This document shows positions 1 through 6,325 of a stretch of DNA of 7,083 bases, piece after piece. Each line of letters opens with the position of its first letter. Position 1 is the first letter of the stretch. A program made the position numbers and the translations under genes. Below the pieces are notes generated by a model that worked only from the letters and a program-made list of their open reading frames with translations, did no database searches and was not told the origin of the DNA. Source of the stretch: Gammaproteobacteria bacterium (GTDB lineage Bacteria > Gemmatimonadota > Gemmatimonadetes > Longimicrobiales > Gaopeijiaceae); assembly GCA_009843625.1 (NCBI GenBank), contig VYDD01000430.1, positions 1 through 7,083 of the forward strand. Reading direction: 5' to 3'.

Positions 1-1421
1 ATCCAGGCGGCCGCGCCCGTCGACTCCATCGCCAGCCCCAGCGGGATGAGCCCGGCCATCACGAACACGACCAGCCAGTCAAGCTCCGCGTAGATCTCGT
101 CGACGCGCACGCACCCCGTGAACACCATGAGCGCCACCCCCGCCATGGCCGAGGTGGAGATGGGGAAGAGGCCGACGCTCGCGGCCAGCACTACCGCGGC
201 CATGATGGCGGCCGCGAAGGCAGCGCGCGGCCGGCTGCCCACCGGGTGGTCCACCTCGGCCATCAGGATGAAGCCGGGCTCGTCGGCAAGGCGATCGAGG
301 GCGCCCGCCTCCCCGCGCACCATGAGGATGTCGCCCACCGAGAACTCCATCTGGGCGATCCGGTCGGTGACCGCGGCTCCGTGGCTCTGGACCCCGAGCA
401 CGGTCACGTCATAGCGCTGGGCGAAGGAGAGGTCCTTCAGCGTCCGCCCCACGAGCGCCGAACCCGGCCCCATGATGACCTCGACCATGCGCCCGCCGAC
501 GACGGTCTCGCTCGCCTCCTGCGGCGGCTTCCCCTCGGGCGTGTCCAGCCGCTGCCCCTGGGCGAGACGGAGCAGGTTGTCTGCCGCGCCCTGGGCGTAG
601 AGCCTGTCCCCCGCCTCGATCACGCGCTCGCCCGCGGGGAGCGAGATGACCCTTCCATCCCGTTCGATTCCCACGACCACGACGTCGAAGCGCTCGCCCC
701 AGCGCAGTTCGGCCAGCGTGCGCCCGGCCGCGGGCGAGTCCCGTCCCACCCGCAGCTCGGTTGTGAACCGGCGCACGCCGTAGCGGCTGGACAGGTCCGG
801 CGGCCGCTCCCGGCGGGGCATCTGGTGGCGCCCGATGGTGAAGAGGTAGAGCATCCCCACCGCCAGGCAGATCAGCCCCACCGGCGCGATGGAGAACATG
901 GTCAGCTCGTCGTACCCGCGCGCGACCGCCTCCCCGTGCACGACCAGGTTGGTGGCGGTGCCGATGAGGGTCACCGTGCCCCCCATGATGGCCACGAACG
1001 AAAGCGGCATCAGGTACAGCGAGACCGGTTCGTCGGCCTGCTCGGCGAGCGCCGCGAACACAGGGATGAACACGATCACCACCGCAGTGTTGTTCAGGAA
1101 CGGCGAAAGGAAGGCCACCAGCAGGCACAGGATGAACATGCGCAGGGTCTTGCCGCCCAGCGGCGCCGTGCGCGCCCAGATGCCGATCGCCGCCACCAGC
1201 CCGGTCTTGCGCAGGCCCAGCCCGAGCACCAGCATCGCCGCCACGGTGACGGTGGCCTCGCTGGAGAGGCCGGAGAGCGCCTCCAGCGGGCCGATGATGC
1301 CGCCCAGCAGCAGCACCACCGGAACCGACATGGAGAGCTGGTCGAGCCGGATGCGGTCCATGGCGAAGAACACCAGGGCCGCCGCCGCAACCACAAGCAC
1401 GAAAACGATTTCGTAAGTCAT
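1..1421 (-). CDS. SLC13-family anion permease with two RCK_C (TrkA-C) domains, 3' end cut by window edge
   Basis: Starting at the ATG at 1421-1419, 473 codons are open to the window edge with no stop; the C-terminus is missing. The N-terminal half is hydrophobic, with membrane segments at about residues 4-20, 32-50, 57-80, 93-123, 135-160 and 174-196. Residues 108-120 carry FLNNTAVVIVFIP, at the position of the SNT-type substrate/Na+ motif of SLC13/DASS carriers. Residues 146-159 (MGGTVTLIGTATNL) match the classic SLC13 signature. Two soluble RCK_C-like domains follow, at about 220-287 and 310-387. The second membrane half begins near 400, with DWLVVFVMAGLIPLGLAME at 448-466. Known relatives of this N-half/RCK_C pair/C-half design move sulfate, dicarboxylates or other anions across the inner membrane, with the RCK_C domains probably sensing a ligand. 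The substrate cannot be read from sequence. It lies 36 bp downstream of the resolvase-like gene on the same strand. The ribosome site is weak. Family assignment is firm; sulfate versus dicarboxylate is open. Confidence 0.9.
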   Translation of the reverse strand, partial: MTYEIVFVLVVAAAALVFFAMDRIRLDQLSMSVPVVLLLGGIIGPLEALSGLSSEATVTVAAMLVLGLGLRKTGLVAAIGIWARTAPLGGKTLRMFILCLLVAFLSPFLNNTAVVIVFIPVFAALAEQADEPVSLYLMPLSFVAIMGGTVTLIGTATNLVVHGEAVARGYDELTMFSIAPVGLICLAVGMLYLFTIGRHQMPRRERPPDLSSRYGVRRFTTELRVGRDSPAAGRTLAELRWGERFDVVVVGIERDGRVISLPAGERVIEAGDRLYAQGAADNLLRLAQGQRLDTPEGKPPQEASETVVGGRMVEVIMGPGSALVGRTLKDLSFAQRYDVTVLGVQSHGAAVTDRIAQMEFSVGDILMVRGEAGALDRLADEPGFILMAEVDHPVGSRPRAAFAAAIMAAVVLAASVGLFPISTSAMAGVALMVFTGCVRVDEIYAELDWLVVFVMAGLIPLGLAMESTGAAAW

Positions 1422-1433
1422 GCGCCTATTCTA
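1422..1433 (-). promoter_or_regulatory. Candidate leaderless -10 element before the SLC13 permease
   Basis: On the minus strand, TAGAAT (1433-1428) matches five of six bases of TATAAT. It is followed by six bases (AGGCGC) and then the ATG at 1421. A -10 box this close would place transcription initiation at or next to the start codon, the arrangement seen for leaderless mRNAs in several high-GC phyla. No good Shine-Dalgarno sequence precedes this ATG and no convincing -35 lies 16-18 bp upstream (TGTGCC or GTGTGC). This is pattern-level evidence only. Confidence 0.3.
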
Positions 1434-1453
1434 GCCCCGGGAGTCCCTGGGGC
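1434..1453. other. Intercistronic hairpin between resolvase-like gene and SLC13 permease
   Basis: GCCCC (1434-1438) and GGG (1439-1441) pair with CCC (1445-1447) and GGGGC (1449-1453), with loop AGT and a single bulged T at 1448. The eight base pairs are nearly all G:C. The hairpin begins four bases after the resolvase-like stop codon on the minus strand. No T-run follows on either strand, so a classical intrinsic terminator is not supported. It could be an mRNA-stabilising or attenuating element that lowers expression of the downstream permease. Confidence 0.45.
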
Positions 1454-1457
1454 ACAC

Positions 1458-1868
1458 TCAGGCCCGCAGCTCCCGCCAGGTCACCCGCCCTTCGAGCACG
1501 GCTTTGCGCACCGCCCTCTCACGCTTGCTCAGGCGAGACCGGCCTGTCTTGACCTCCACGAACACGATCTCGCGCACATCCGTCTCGCCGAGGCCGTCGA
1601 AGACCACAAGGTCGATGGGGCTCCCGAGGAAGCGGGCGTCCCGGGGATGGTAGCCGAAGTCGTCCATGAAGGGCGCGAGGTGCTCGAACGCCTGCCCGCG
1701 CACGACCGCCGTGCTGCGCGCCACCGCGTCCTCGCGCGCCTCCCGCAGCCGGGCCGGCAGCTCCAGGCGCAGCCGTGTGTATCGCCGCAGCACGATGGCG
1801 AGGACGAGGGCAGTGAGGGCGAGAAGGCCGCCCAGGATGGCGATCGCGACGAGGTAGGGGTCGTTCAC
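1458..1868 (-). CDS. Membrane-anchored Holliday-junction-resolvase-like protein (PD-(D/E)xK type)
   Basis: This gene encodes 136 residues, from GTG at 1868-1866 to TGA at 1460-1458. GTG is chosen because GGAG (1879-1876) lies seven bases upstream and the hydrophobic segment begins at once. The same frame stays open far upstream, but only antisense to the symporter gene. Residues 5-27 form one transmembrane helix, followed by a basic, charged linker (28-55). The C-terminal domain resembles the Endonuc_Holl family: RGQAFEHLAPF (57-67), then GSPIDLVVFDG (82-92) and VEVKTGRSRLSK (104-115), ending in GRVTWREL. D86 with E105-x-K107 forms a PD-(D/E)xK-like metal site. Family members are named for similarity to resolvases. 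Activity on four-way junctions is not established by sequence, and the membrane anchor argues for a role other than ordinary chromosomal recombination. It is probably cotranscribed with the SLC13 permease. Confidence 0.82.
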   Translation of the reverse strand: MNDPYLVAIAILGGLLALTALVLAIVLRRYTRLRLELPARLREAREDAVARSTAVVRGQAFEHLAPFMDDFGYHPRDARFLGSPIDLVVFDGLGETDVREIVFVEVKTGRSRLSKRERAVRKAVLEGRVTWRELRA

Positions 1869-2009
1869 GGGAGGTCTCCGGGTCGGGGGTGGAGGAAGAT
1901 ACCCTGATTGCGGGGTTGCCGGGCGGGAAGAACGCGGCGTAGCATCGGTGCAGCCCCGCCGGCGCGAGCCAGCCGACCGGCGCCCGACCTCCAGCCCGGA
2001 GTACCCCCC
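1869..2009. promoter_or_regulatory. Divergent intergenic region
   Basis: These 141 bp separate the start codons of the minus-strand resolvase-like gene and the plus-strand symporter, so promoters for both units should lie here. Each end carries a clear GGAG ribosome site (1879-1876 on minus, 1998-2001 on plus). On the minus strand a weak TATCTT (1901-1896) sits at a reasonable distance for a -10 box, but I see no matching -35. No convincing operator palindrome or riboswitch is visible; short GC-rich inverted repeats here are expected by composition. Confidence 0.6.
1916..1945 (+). promoter_or_regulatory. Candidate sigma70-type promoter for the DAACS symporter
   Basis: TTGCCG (1916-1921) and TAGCAT (1940-1945) each match four of six consensus bases and are 18 bp apart. 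The predicted transcript would have a leader of roughly 55-60 bases before the ATG at 2010. This is the best pair I found in the divergent region, but it is weak. Confidence 0.3.
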
Positions 2010-3236
2010 ATGCTGCACATCCTCATCGCCGCAGGGCTCGTGCTGGGTTTCGCGGTCGGGTTGCTCGCCGCGGCCACCGGGTCGGAGGCCCTCATGGCGG
2101 TGGCGCTGGCCTCCGCCCCCATCGGCACCGTCTTCATGAACGCCATCCGCATGGTGGTGATTCCGCTGGTGATGGCGGTGATCTTCACCGGGGTGGCCCG
2201 CCTCGGCGACCTGCGCAAGCTCGGGCGGCTGGGCGGCACCACCCTCGGCTTCTACTGGATCACCACCCCGCCCGCGATCGTGCTGGGCATGGCGACCATG
2301 GGCTTCTTCCTCCGCTTCGCGCCGGAGGTGGCCATGCCGGCGGCGGGCGAACAGGCCGCTCCCGAGATTCCGGGGGTGGTCGACTTCCTGGTGACCCTGG
2401 TGCCGCCCAACCCCTTCGCGGCCGCCTCGGCGGGGAGCCTGCTCCCGCTGATCGTGTTCACGGCGCTCTTCGGGGCTGCCGCGGCCGCGCTTGGCGGGAA
2501 GCACAAGGAGCAGTTGATGACCTTCGCCGACGCGGTCTCGGCCACTCTGGTCAAGCTCGTCTGGTGGGTGCTCTGGTGCGCGCCGGTCGGCGTCTTCGGG
2601 TTGGCCGCCCCGGTGACCGCGCAGCTCGGATGGGACCTGGTGCAGAGCCTGGCGGTGTTCGTCGCGGCCGTGCTCGCCGGGCTCCTCCTGTTCACCGGCG
2701 GGGTGTTCCTGGTGCTGCTGCGCTGGGTGGGCGGCATCGGCCCCGGCCGCTACGTGAAGGGCGTGTTCGGTGCCACCTCCATCGCCTTCGCGAGCACCAG
2801 CACGGTGGCCGCCCTCCCGGCGTCGCTCCAGGAGGCGAGCGGGAAGCTCGGGGTGTCGGAAAACGTCGCCGACCTGGTGCTCCCGCTGGGCGCGTCGCTC
2901 TACCGGCCCGGGAGCGCGCTCTTTCAGGGGGCCGCCGTGGTCTTCCTGGCCCACCTGTTCGAGGTGCCGTTCCCGCTCGCCGCGGCCGGAGGGGCGGTGC
3001 TCGCCGTCTTCCTGGTCGCGCTCACCATCGCGCCGGTGCCGTCGGCGAGCATCTTCACCATGGCGCCCGCCCTGGACGTGGCGGGGGTGCCGCTCGGCGG
3101 GCTGGGCATCCTGCTCGGCATCGACCGCATCCCCGACATGTTCCGCACGGTGACCAACCTGTGGGGGCAGATCACCACGTCGGTTGTGGTCGACCGCTGG
3201 GTGGGGGGAGGGGACGGGCCGCCAGCCGCCGGCTGA
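2010..3236 (+). CDS. DAACS/SLC1-type dicarboxylate or amino-acid symporter with altered cation-site signature
   Basis: This gene encodes 408 residues, a normal length for the GltP/DctA/SLC1 carrier family, from ATG 2010 to TGA 3236. The start is set by GGAG at 1998-2001, eight bases upstream; an in-frame extension to 1908 adds only a basic, proline-rich leader. The protein is hydrophobic throughout, with the family order visible: TM1 about 3-22, TM2 40-64, TM3 77-102, TM5-TM6 174-240, HP1 near 253-275 with ASTSTVAALP (261-270), TM7 288-317, HP2 about 340-362, and TM8 363-396. TM8 keeps D372, D376, R379 and N383, equivalent to GltPh D390, D394, R397 and N401, so binding of an acidic or zwitterionic substrate is likely. 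TM7 is odd: the NMDGT signature reads YRPGS (298-302), and GltPh D405 is Q387. TM3 keeps Y82, T85 and T86. The expected role is inner-membrane uptake of dicarboxylates or amino acids; the coupling ion is uncertain. It is convergent with the peptidase operon. Confidence 0.9.
   Translation: MLHILIAAGLVLGFAVGLLAAATGSEALMAVALASAPIGTVFMNAIRMVVIPLVMAVIFTGVARLGDLRKLGRLGGTTLGFYWITTPPAIVLGMATMGFFLRFAPEVAMPAAGEQAAPEIPGVVDFLVTLVPPNPFAAASAGSLLPLIVFTALFGAAAAALGGKHKEQLMTFADAVSATLVKLVWWVLWCAPVGVFGLAAPVTAQLGWDLVQSLAVFVAAVLAGLLLFTGGVFLVLLRWVGGIGPGRYVKGVFGATSIAFASTSTVAALPASLQEASGKLGVSENVADLVLPLGASLYRPGSALFQGAAVVFLAHLFEVPFPLAAAGGAVLAVFLVALTIAPVPSASIFTMAPALDVAGVPLGGLGILLGIDRIPDMFRTVTNLWGQITTSVVVDRWVGGGDGPPAAG
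3199..3218 (+). other. G-quadruplex-type G-run at the 3' end of the symporter gene
   Basis: Four G-tracts occur in a row: 3199-3201, 3203-3208, 3210-3213 and 3216-3218, separated by loops of 1, 1 and 2 bases. This fits the canonical four-tract quadruplex pattern on the coding strand. It encodes the glycine-rich C-terminus (WVGGGDG) and ends just before the stop-codon hairpin. The complementary strand is C-rich, so transcripts reading out of the M28 gene would meet a C-over-G segment of the kind Rho can load on. Function is inferred. Confidence 0.5.
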
Positions 3237-3239
3237 CGG
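3219..3239. terminator. Possible hairpin terminator at the convergent gene junction
   Basis: CAGCC (3223-3227) pairs with GGCTG (3231-3235) around a GCC loop. After a C/A mismatch the stem continues as CCG (3219-3221) with CGG (3237-3239). The stem spans the symporter stop codon (3234-3236) and lies 27 bp beyond the M28 stop codon. No T-tract follows on either strand, so intrinsic termination is doubtful. The remaining 29-bp convergent gap (3237-3265) contains nothing else I can identify. Confidence 0.3.
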
Positions 3240-3265
3240 TTCGGCAATTCGTCTTGCGCGCTCCC

Positions 3266-4876
3266 CTACATCCTCTGGCTGTCCCGCGAACTCCGCACCG
3301 CCGGCGTGCACTCCGGCCAGCGCCCGCCGGTTCCGCCGAGCCCCATGATCAGCTCGCGCCGCTCGCGGCTCACCCGCTGATCATCCTCGGAAGCCAGGTA
3401 GACCAGCGAGGCTGCCAGCACCGCGTTGTTCTTCAGATCATCGAACACGAGCTTGTCGAAGGTGTCGCGGTGGGTGTGCCAGGTGTGCGAGCCGTAATCC
3501 CATGACAGCGCGCTCAGGTTGATGCCGGGCGCGCCGTGGCAGACGAACGAGGCGTAGTCCGAGCCGCCTCCGCCCGGGTTGCCCGGCAGCCTCAGGCTCA
3601 CGTGGCCCGAGACCTCGACCGGCACGCGCGTCAGCCATTGCGCGAGCGACGCGCCCACCCCCGTGAACCCCTGGGCTGAGATGTTCACCACCCGTCCGGT
3701 CCCGTTGTCCTGGTTGAAGAGCACCTGCAGCCCCTCCACCACCTCGGGATGGTCCTCGCTGAAGGCGCGCGAACCGTTGAGCCCCTGTTCCTCCCCGTTC
3801 CAGAGCCCGATGAGGATGGTGCGCTTCGGGTTGGGATACACGGCGGACAGGATGCGCATGGTCTCGAGCATGAGCAGCGAGCCGGTGGCGTTGTCGGTTG
3901 CGCCCGATCCGCCCTCCCACGAGTCGAAATGCGCCGAGAGCATCACGTACTCGTCCGGAAGCTCGGTCCCCGGGATGGTGCCGATGACGTTCGAGACCGG
4001 CACCTCGCCCAGGTTCTCGGCCTCCGCGGTCAGCCGCAGCACCGGCTCCTGCCCGTTGGCGGCCAGCCGGTGGACGAGCCCGTAGTCCTCGCACCCCAGC
4101 TCGAAGGTCGGCGTTTCGCGGTTGTAGGCGTTGAAGACGCGGGTCGTGCCGTAGGAACCCGGCCAGAGCGAGGTCACGATCCCGAGCGCGCCCGCCTCCT
4201 CGATCTGCGCGTGCAGGTCGCGGCGGCGCGGATCGCGCGAGCCGGCGGCGGCCAGGCTCTGGTTCCAGGCCCGGTTGCCCGCCGTGCGCGCCTCGGCCAT
4301 GGCTTCGTACGATCCGTCCTGTGCGAACTCGAGCCACTGCTCGTCCGCGCGGCAGGTCGGCTGCGGGAAGGAGAACATCACCCATTTGCCGCTCACCGTG
4401 CCCAGGAAGGTCTGCCAGTCCGCCGGCGAGCGCATCTCCGGGAGCACGGCTACCCCGCCCTCCACCGGCTCGCCCCCGGTCCCGGGGCTCCACGCCAGGA
4501 TGCGTCCCTCCAGCGAGCGCACCCGCGGTGACACCAGGTCCACGTGGCTGGCCCCGCGGTCCCAGCCCTCCCAGGTGCCGTACTCCTCAAGCCGGGCATC
4601 CACCCCCCAGCCGGAGAGCATCGAGACCGCCCATTCCTGGGCCCGCTCCATGTGCGGCGACCCCGTCAGCCGGGGCCCGATGGCGTCCAGCAGCACCTGT
4701 CCCATGGGCTCGATCTGCGAGTTGTCCATCGCCTCGGCCCAGATGCCCTCGAGCACGGGATCGGGTACCGCCAGCCCCTGGGCCGCGGCCGCCTGCGTCG
4801 GACTGGCCAGTGCCGCGGCCGAGCCCAGCAGCATCCCCAGGGCCCATCCTCGCATCGTCATTCGCTTCGTCTTCAT
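3266..4876 (-). CDS. Secreted M28-family zinc metallopeptidase (aminopeptidase/carboxypeptidase type)
   Basis: This gene encodes 536 residues, from ATG 4876-4874 to TAG 3268-3266. I chose this start because AAGGA (4890-4886) lies nine bases upstream and the protein then opens with a classical signal peptide: basic MKTKR, a hydrophobic core at 11-24, and an Ala-rich cleavage zone near 28-33. An ATG at 4900 in the same frame is possible. Residues about 105-290 look like the protease-associated insert often found in M28 enzymes (AGALGIVTSLWPGSYG at 228-243). The M28 catalytic domain follows, with likely zinc ligands H316 (SAHFDSW), bridging D328 (GATDN), E363, D390 (NQDNGTG) and H467 (WHTHRDTFDKL); E362 of NGEEQG is the general base. 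All expected catalytic residues are present. Four cysteines (175, 262, 446, 523) could form disulfides after export. The enzyme should trim peptides in the periplasm or outside the cell. It is the last gene of the maeB-M24-M28 block, 38 bp after the M24 stop. Exact exopeptidase specificity is not readable. Confidence 0.92.
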   Translation of the reverse strand: MKTKRMTMRGWALGMLLGSAAALASPTQAAAAQGLAVPDPVLEGIWAEAMDNSQIEPMGQVLLDAIGPRLTGSPHMERAQEWAVSMLSGWGVDARLEEYGTWEGWDRGASHVDLVSPRVRSLEGRILAWSPGTGGEPVEGGVAVLPEMRSPADWQTFLGTVSGKWVMFSFPQPTCRADEQWLEFAQDGSYEAMAEARTAGNRAWNQSLAAAGSRDPRRRDLHAQIEEAGALGIVTSLWPGSYGTTRVFNAYNRETPTFELGCEDYGLVHRLAANGQEPVLRLTAEAENLGEVPVSNVIGTIPGTELPDEYVMLSAHFDSWEGGSGATDNATGSLLMLETMRILSAVYPNPKRTILIGLWNGEEQGLNGSRAFSEDHPEVVEGLQVLFNQDNGTGRVVNISAQGFTGVGASLAQWLTRVPVEVSGHVSLRLPGNPGGGGSDYASFVCHGAPGINLSALSWDYGSHTWHTHRDTFDKLVFDDLKNNAVLAASLVYLASEDDQRVSRERRELIMGLGGTGGRWPECTPAVRSSRDSQRM

Positions 4877-4914
4877 GTCATTCCGTCCTTTTCCTACCAT
4901 CAACCTTCACCCAC

Positions 4915-6321
4915 CTACCACACGATGTGGAACCTGCTCTGCCGGCGGAATACCCAGTGCCGCTCGCCCTCGGTGTCGAGGTACGCCTCCTCCTCCTGGC
5001 GGCAACTGGCCGGCTTGCCGTCCCATTCGGGGATCGGGGTCGTGGCCTGCAGCTCGATCGAGTGCCAGGTCGAGGGCAGCAGCACCGCGTCGCCGCGCAC
5101 GGGCACGCCTTCCTGCCCGTCCCAGCGCCCGATCAGCGGCCCGGCGCCGTGGCCGTGGTCGCCGATGGGGTGCGTGTACACGGTCCCGTTGATCCCTTCC
5201 TCCCGCATCTGGGCCAGCGTGTTGGCCAGGATCACGTTGCCGGTCAGCCCGGGTTCCATGTGCTCGAGCAGGATGTCCTGCAGGCGGTTCGAGTTGGCGA
5301 TGCACTGCCGGAGCCCCGCCGGCACCTCGGTCTCGCCCTCGCGCAGGACGTAGCCCAGGTGCTGGGTGTCGGTGTGGAGGTTCTGCGCCACCACCCCGAA
5401 GTCGGTCCAGAGCAGGTCGCCCCGCTCGATCACCGCCGGGCCGTCCGAAGGCACCTCCCCCGCCCGCTGCACGTCCACGTTGGCCTGGAACCAGACCGTG
5501 TAGCCCAGCTCGCGCACCCGCTGGCGCATCCACCACTCCACGTCCTCGATTGTGGTCTCGCCGGGGGTGATGACCGCGTTCGAGAACGCCTCCGAGATGA
5601 CCGCGTGCACGGTCTCCTCGATCTTCCGGTAGCGGGGCATCATCTCCGGCAGGCGCAGCGCGATGTAGTTCATGGCCAGGCGCGGCTCGCGCTTCACGCG
5701 GCTCATCAGTTCCGGGCCCAGCGCTTCCTCGAGCTCCTCGCGCTCCCCGGCGTGCAGGCCGTCCGAGAAGGCCCAGTCGGGGTCGATGTTGAACACGATG
5801 TTCTCCGGGTCGCGGTCCTCCACCAGTTCGCGCAGCAGCCTCCACTGCTCGTTGCCGACCAGCTCCGCGGTGGGCTGGGTGGGCGCCGGCCGCGTCGAGC
5901 GATAGGCCTGGAAGACCCCGCCCTGGTCGGTCCCGCCGAGCGCCAGCCGCTCCACCGTGCCGTCGTCCTGGCGGTTGAAGACGTAGATGGAGCGCCGCCG
6001 GGCGGCGAAGGTGGTCGGCGAGGTGATCGACCAGAAAACCGGATCCTCGGCGTACTCGCGCATGGACAGGATCCACATGCGCACGTCGTATTCCGCCATC
6101 AGCGCCGGCAGAATGCGCCCGATGCGCAGCTCCAGCCACTCCTGCTGCTCCGCGGCCTGCTCTCGCAGGGAAGGCAGGGGTTGGACGCGGGCCGGGATGT
6201 CTTCCGGTACATGGACCGGCTTCTGGGCGGCCAGATCGGCCGCAAGCGCGGGGGCGAGCGCAAGCAGGAAGAGCACCCTGCCGGGAAAGCGCCGGCGCGC
6301 GCGCGCATCGATGATCGTCAT
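4915..6321 (-). CDS. Secreted M24-family metallopeptidase (Xaa-Pro aminopeptidase-like)
   Basis: This gene encodes 468 residues, from ATG 6321-6319 to TAG 4917-4915. This start is preferred over ATG 6336 because GGAGG (6334-6330) sits eight bases upstream. A signal peptide is visible: basic RARRRFPGR (7-15), hydrophobic core 16-27, then Ala-Gln near 32-33. Residues about 50-220 form the N-terminal aminopeptidase-P-like region; the pita-bread catalytic domain starts near 230 (YRKIEETVHAVISEAF). Likely metal ligands are D307 (WTDFGV), D318 (HTDTQH), H391 (GDHGHGAG), E423 (HSIELQ) and one of E443-E445 (QEEEAYL). The usual GHGxGxxxHE continuation and the EPG motif are absent, as in a divergent secreted M24 branch that I know from other bacteria. 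Two cysteines (340 and 440) are present. It probably removes residues from proline-containing peptides outside the cytoplasm, but substrate choice is an inference. It lies four bases after maeB and 38 bp before the M28 gene, in one operon. Confidence 0.9.
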   Translation of the reverse strand: MTIIDARARRRFPGRVLFLLALAPALAADLAAQKPVHVPEDIPARVQPLPSLREQAAEQQEWLELRIGRILPALMAEYDVRMWILSMREYAEDPVFWSITSPTTFAARRRSIYVFNRQDDGTVERLALGGTDQGGVFQAYRSTRPAPTQPTAELVGNEQWRLLRELVEDRDPENIVFNIDPDWAFSDGLHAGEREELEEALGPELMSRVKREPRLAMNYIALRLPEMMPRYRKIEETVHAVISEAFSNAVITPGETTIEDVEWWMRQRVRELGYTVWFQANVDVQRAGEVPSDGPAVIERGDLLWTDFGVVAQNLHTDTQHLGYVLREGETEVPAGLRQCIANSNRLQDILLEHMEPGLTGNVILANTLAQMREEGINGTVYTHPIGDHGHGAGPLIGRWDGQEGVPVRGDAVLLPSTWHSIELQATTPIPEWDGKPASCRQEEEAYLDTEGERHWVFRRQSRFHIVW

Positions 6322-6325
6322 GGCT

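Noticed and set aside
1869..1893. Second candidate G-quadruplex in the divergent region
   Set aside because: Only three tracts of three or more G occur, and one loop is eight bases long, so it falls short of the pattern.
246..1907. A 553-codon plus-strand reading frame antisense to the SLC13 permease and resolvase-like genes
   Set aside because: The translation is rich in His, Arg, Asp, Gln and Pro with no domain or membrane pattern, while the opposite strand encodes clear family motifs. Long open antisense frames are expected at this GC content.
1908..2009. N-terminal extension of the symporter by 34 residues
   Set aside because: The extra residues are basic and proline-rich, unlike the family N-terminus, and the internal ATG at 2010 has a well-placed GGAG site.
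1869..3311. In-frame upstream extension of the resolvase-like gene to 617 codons
   Set aside because: It runs antisense through the whole symporter gene with low-complexity charged composition. The GTG at 1868 with a good ribosome site gives the known family length and topology.
3438..4493. A 351-codon minus-strand frame overlapping the M28 gene
   Set aside because: Arg/Gly/Ala-rich out-of-frame shadow; the M28 frame is intact from signal peptide to stop.
4907..6139. A 410-codon minus-strand frame overlapping the M24 gene in another frame
   Set aside because: Its Arg/Gly/Ala/Pro-rich sequence is a frame-shifted copy of the M24 coding sequence. The M24 frame carries all metal ligands without interruption, so no frameshift needs to be invoked.
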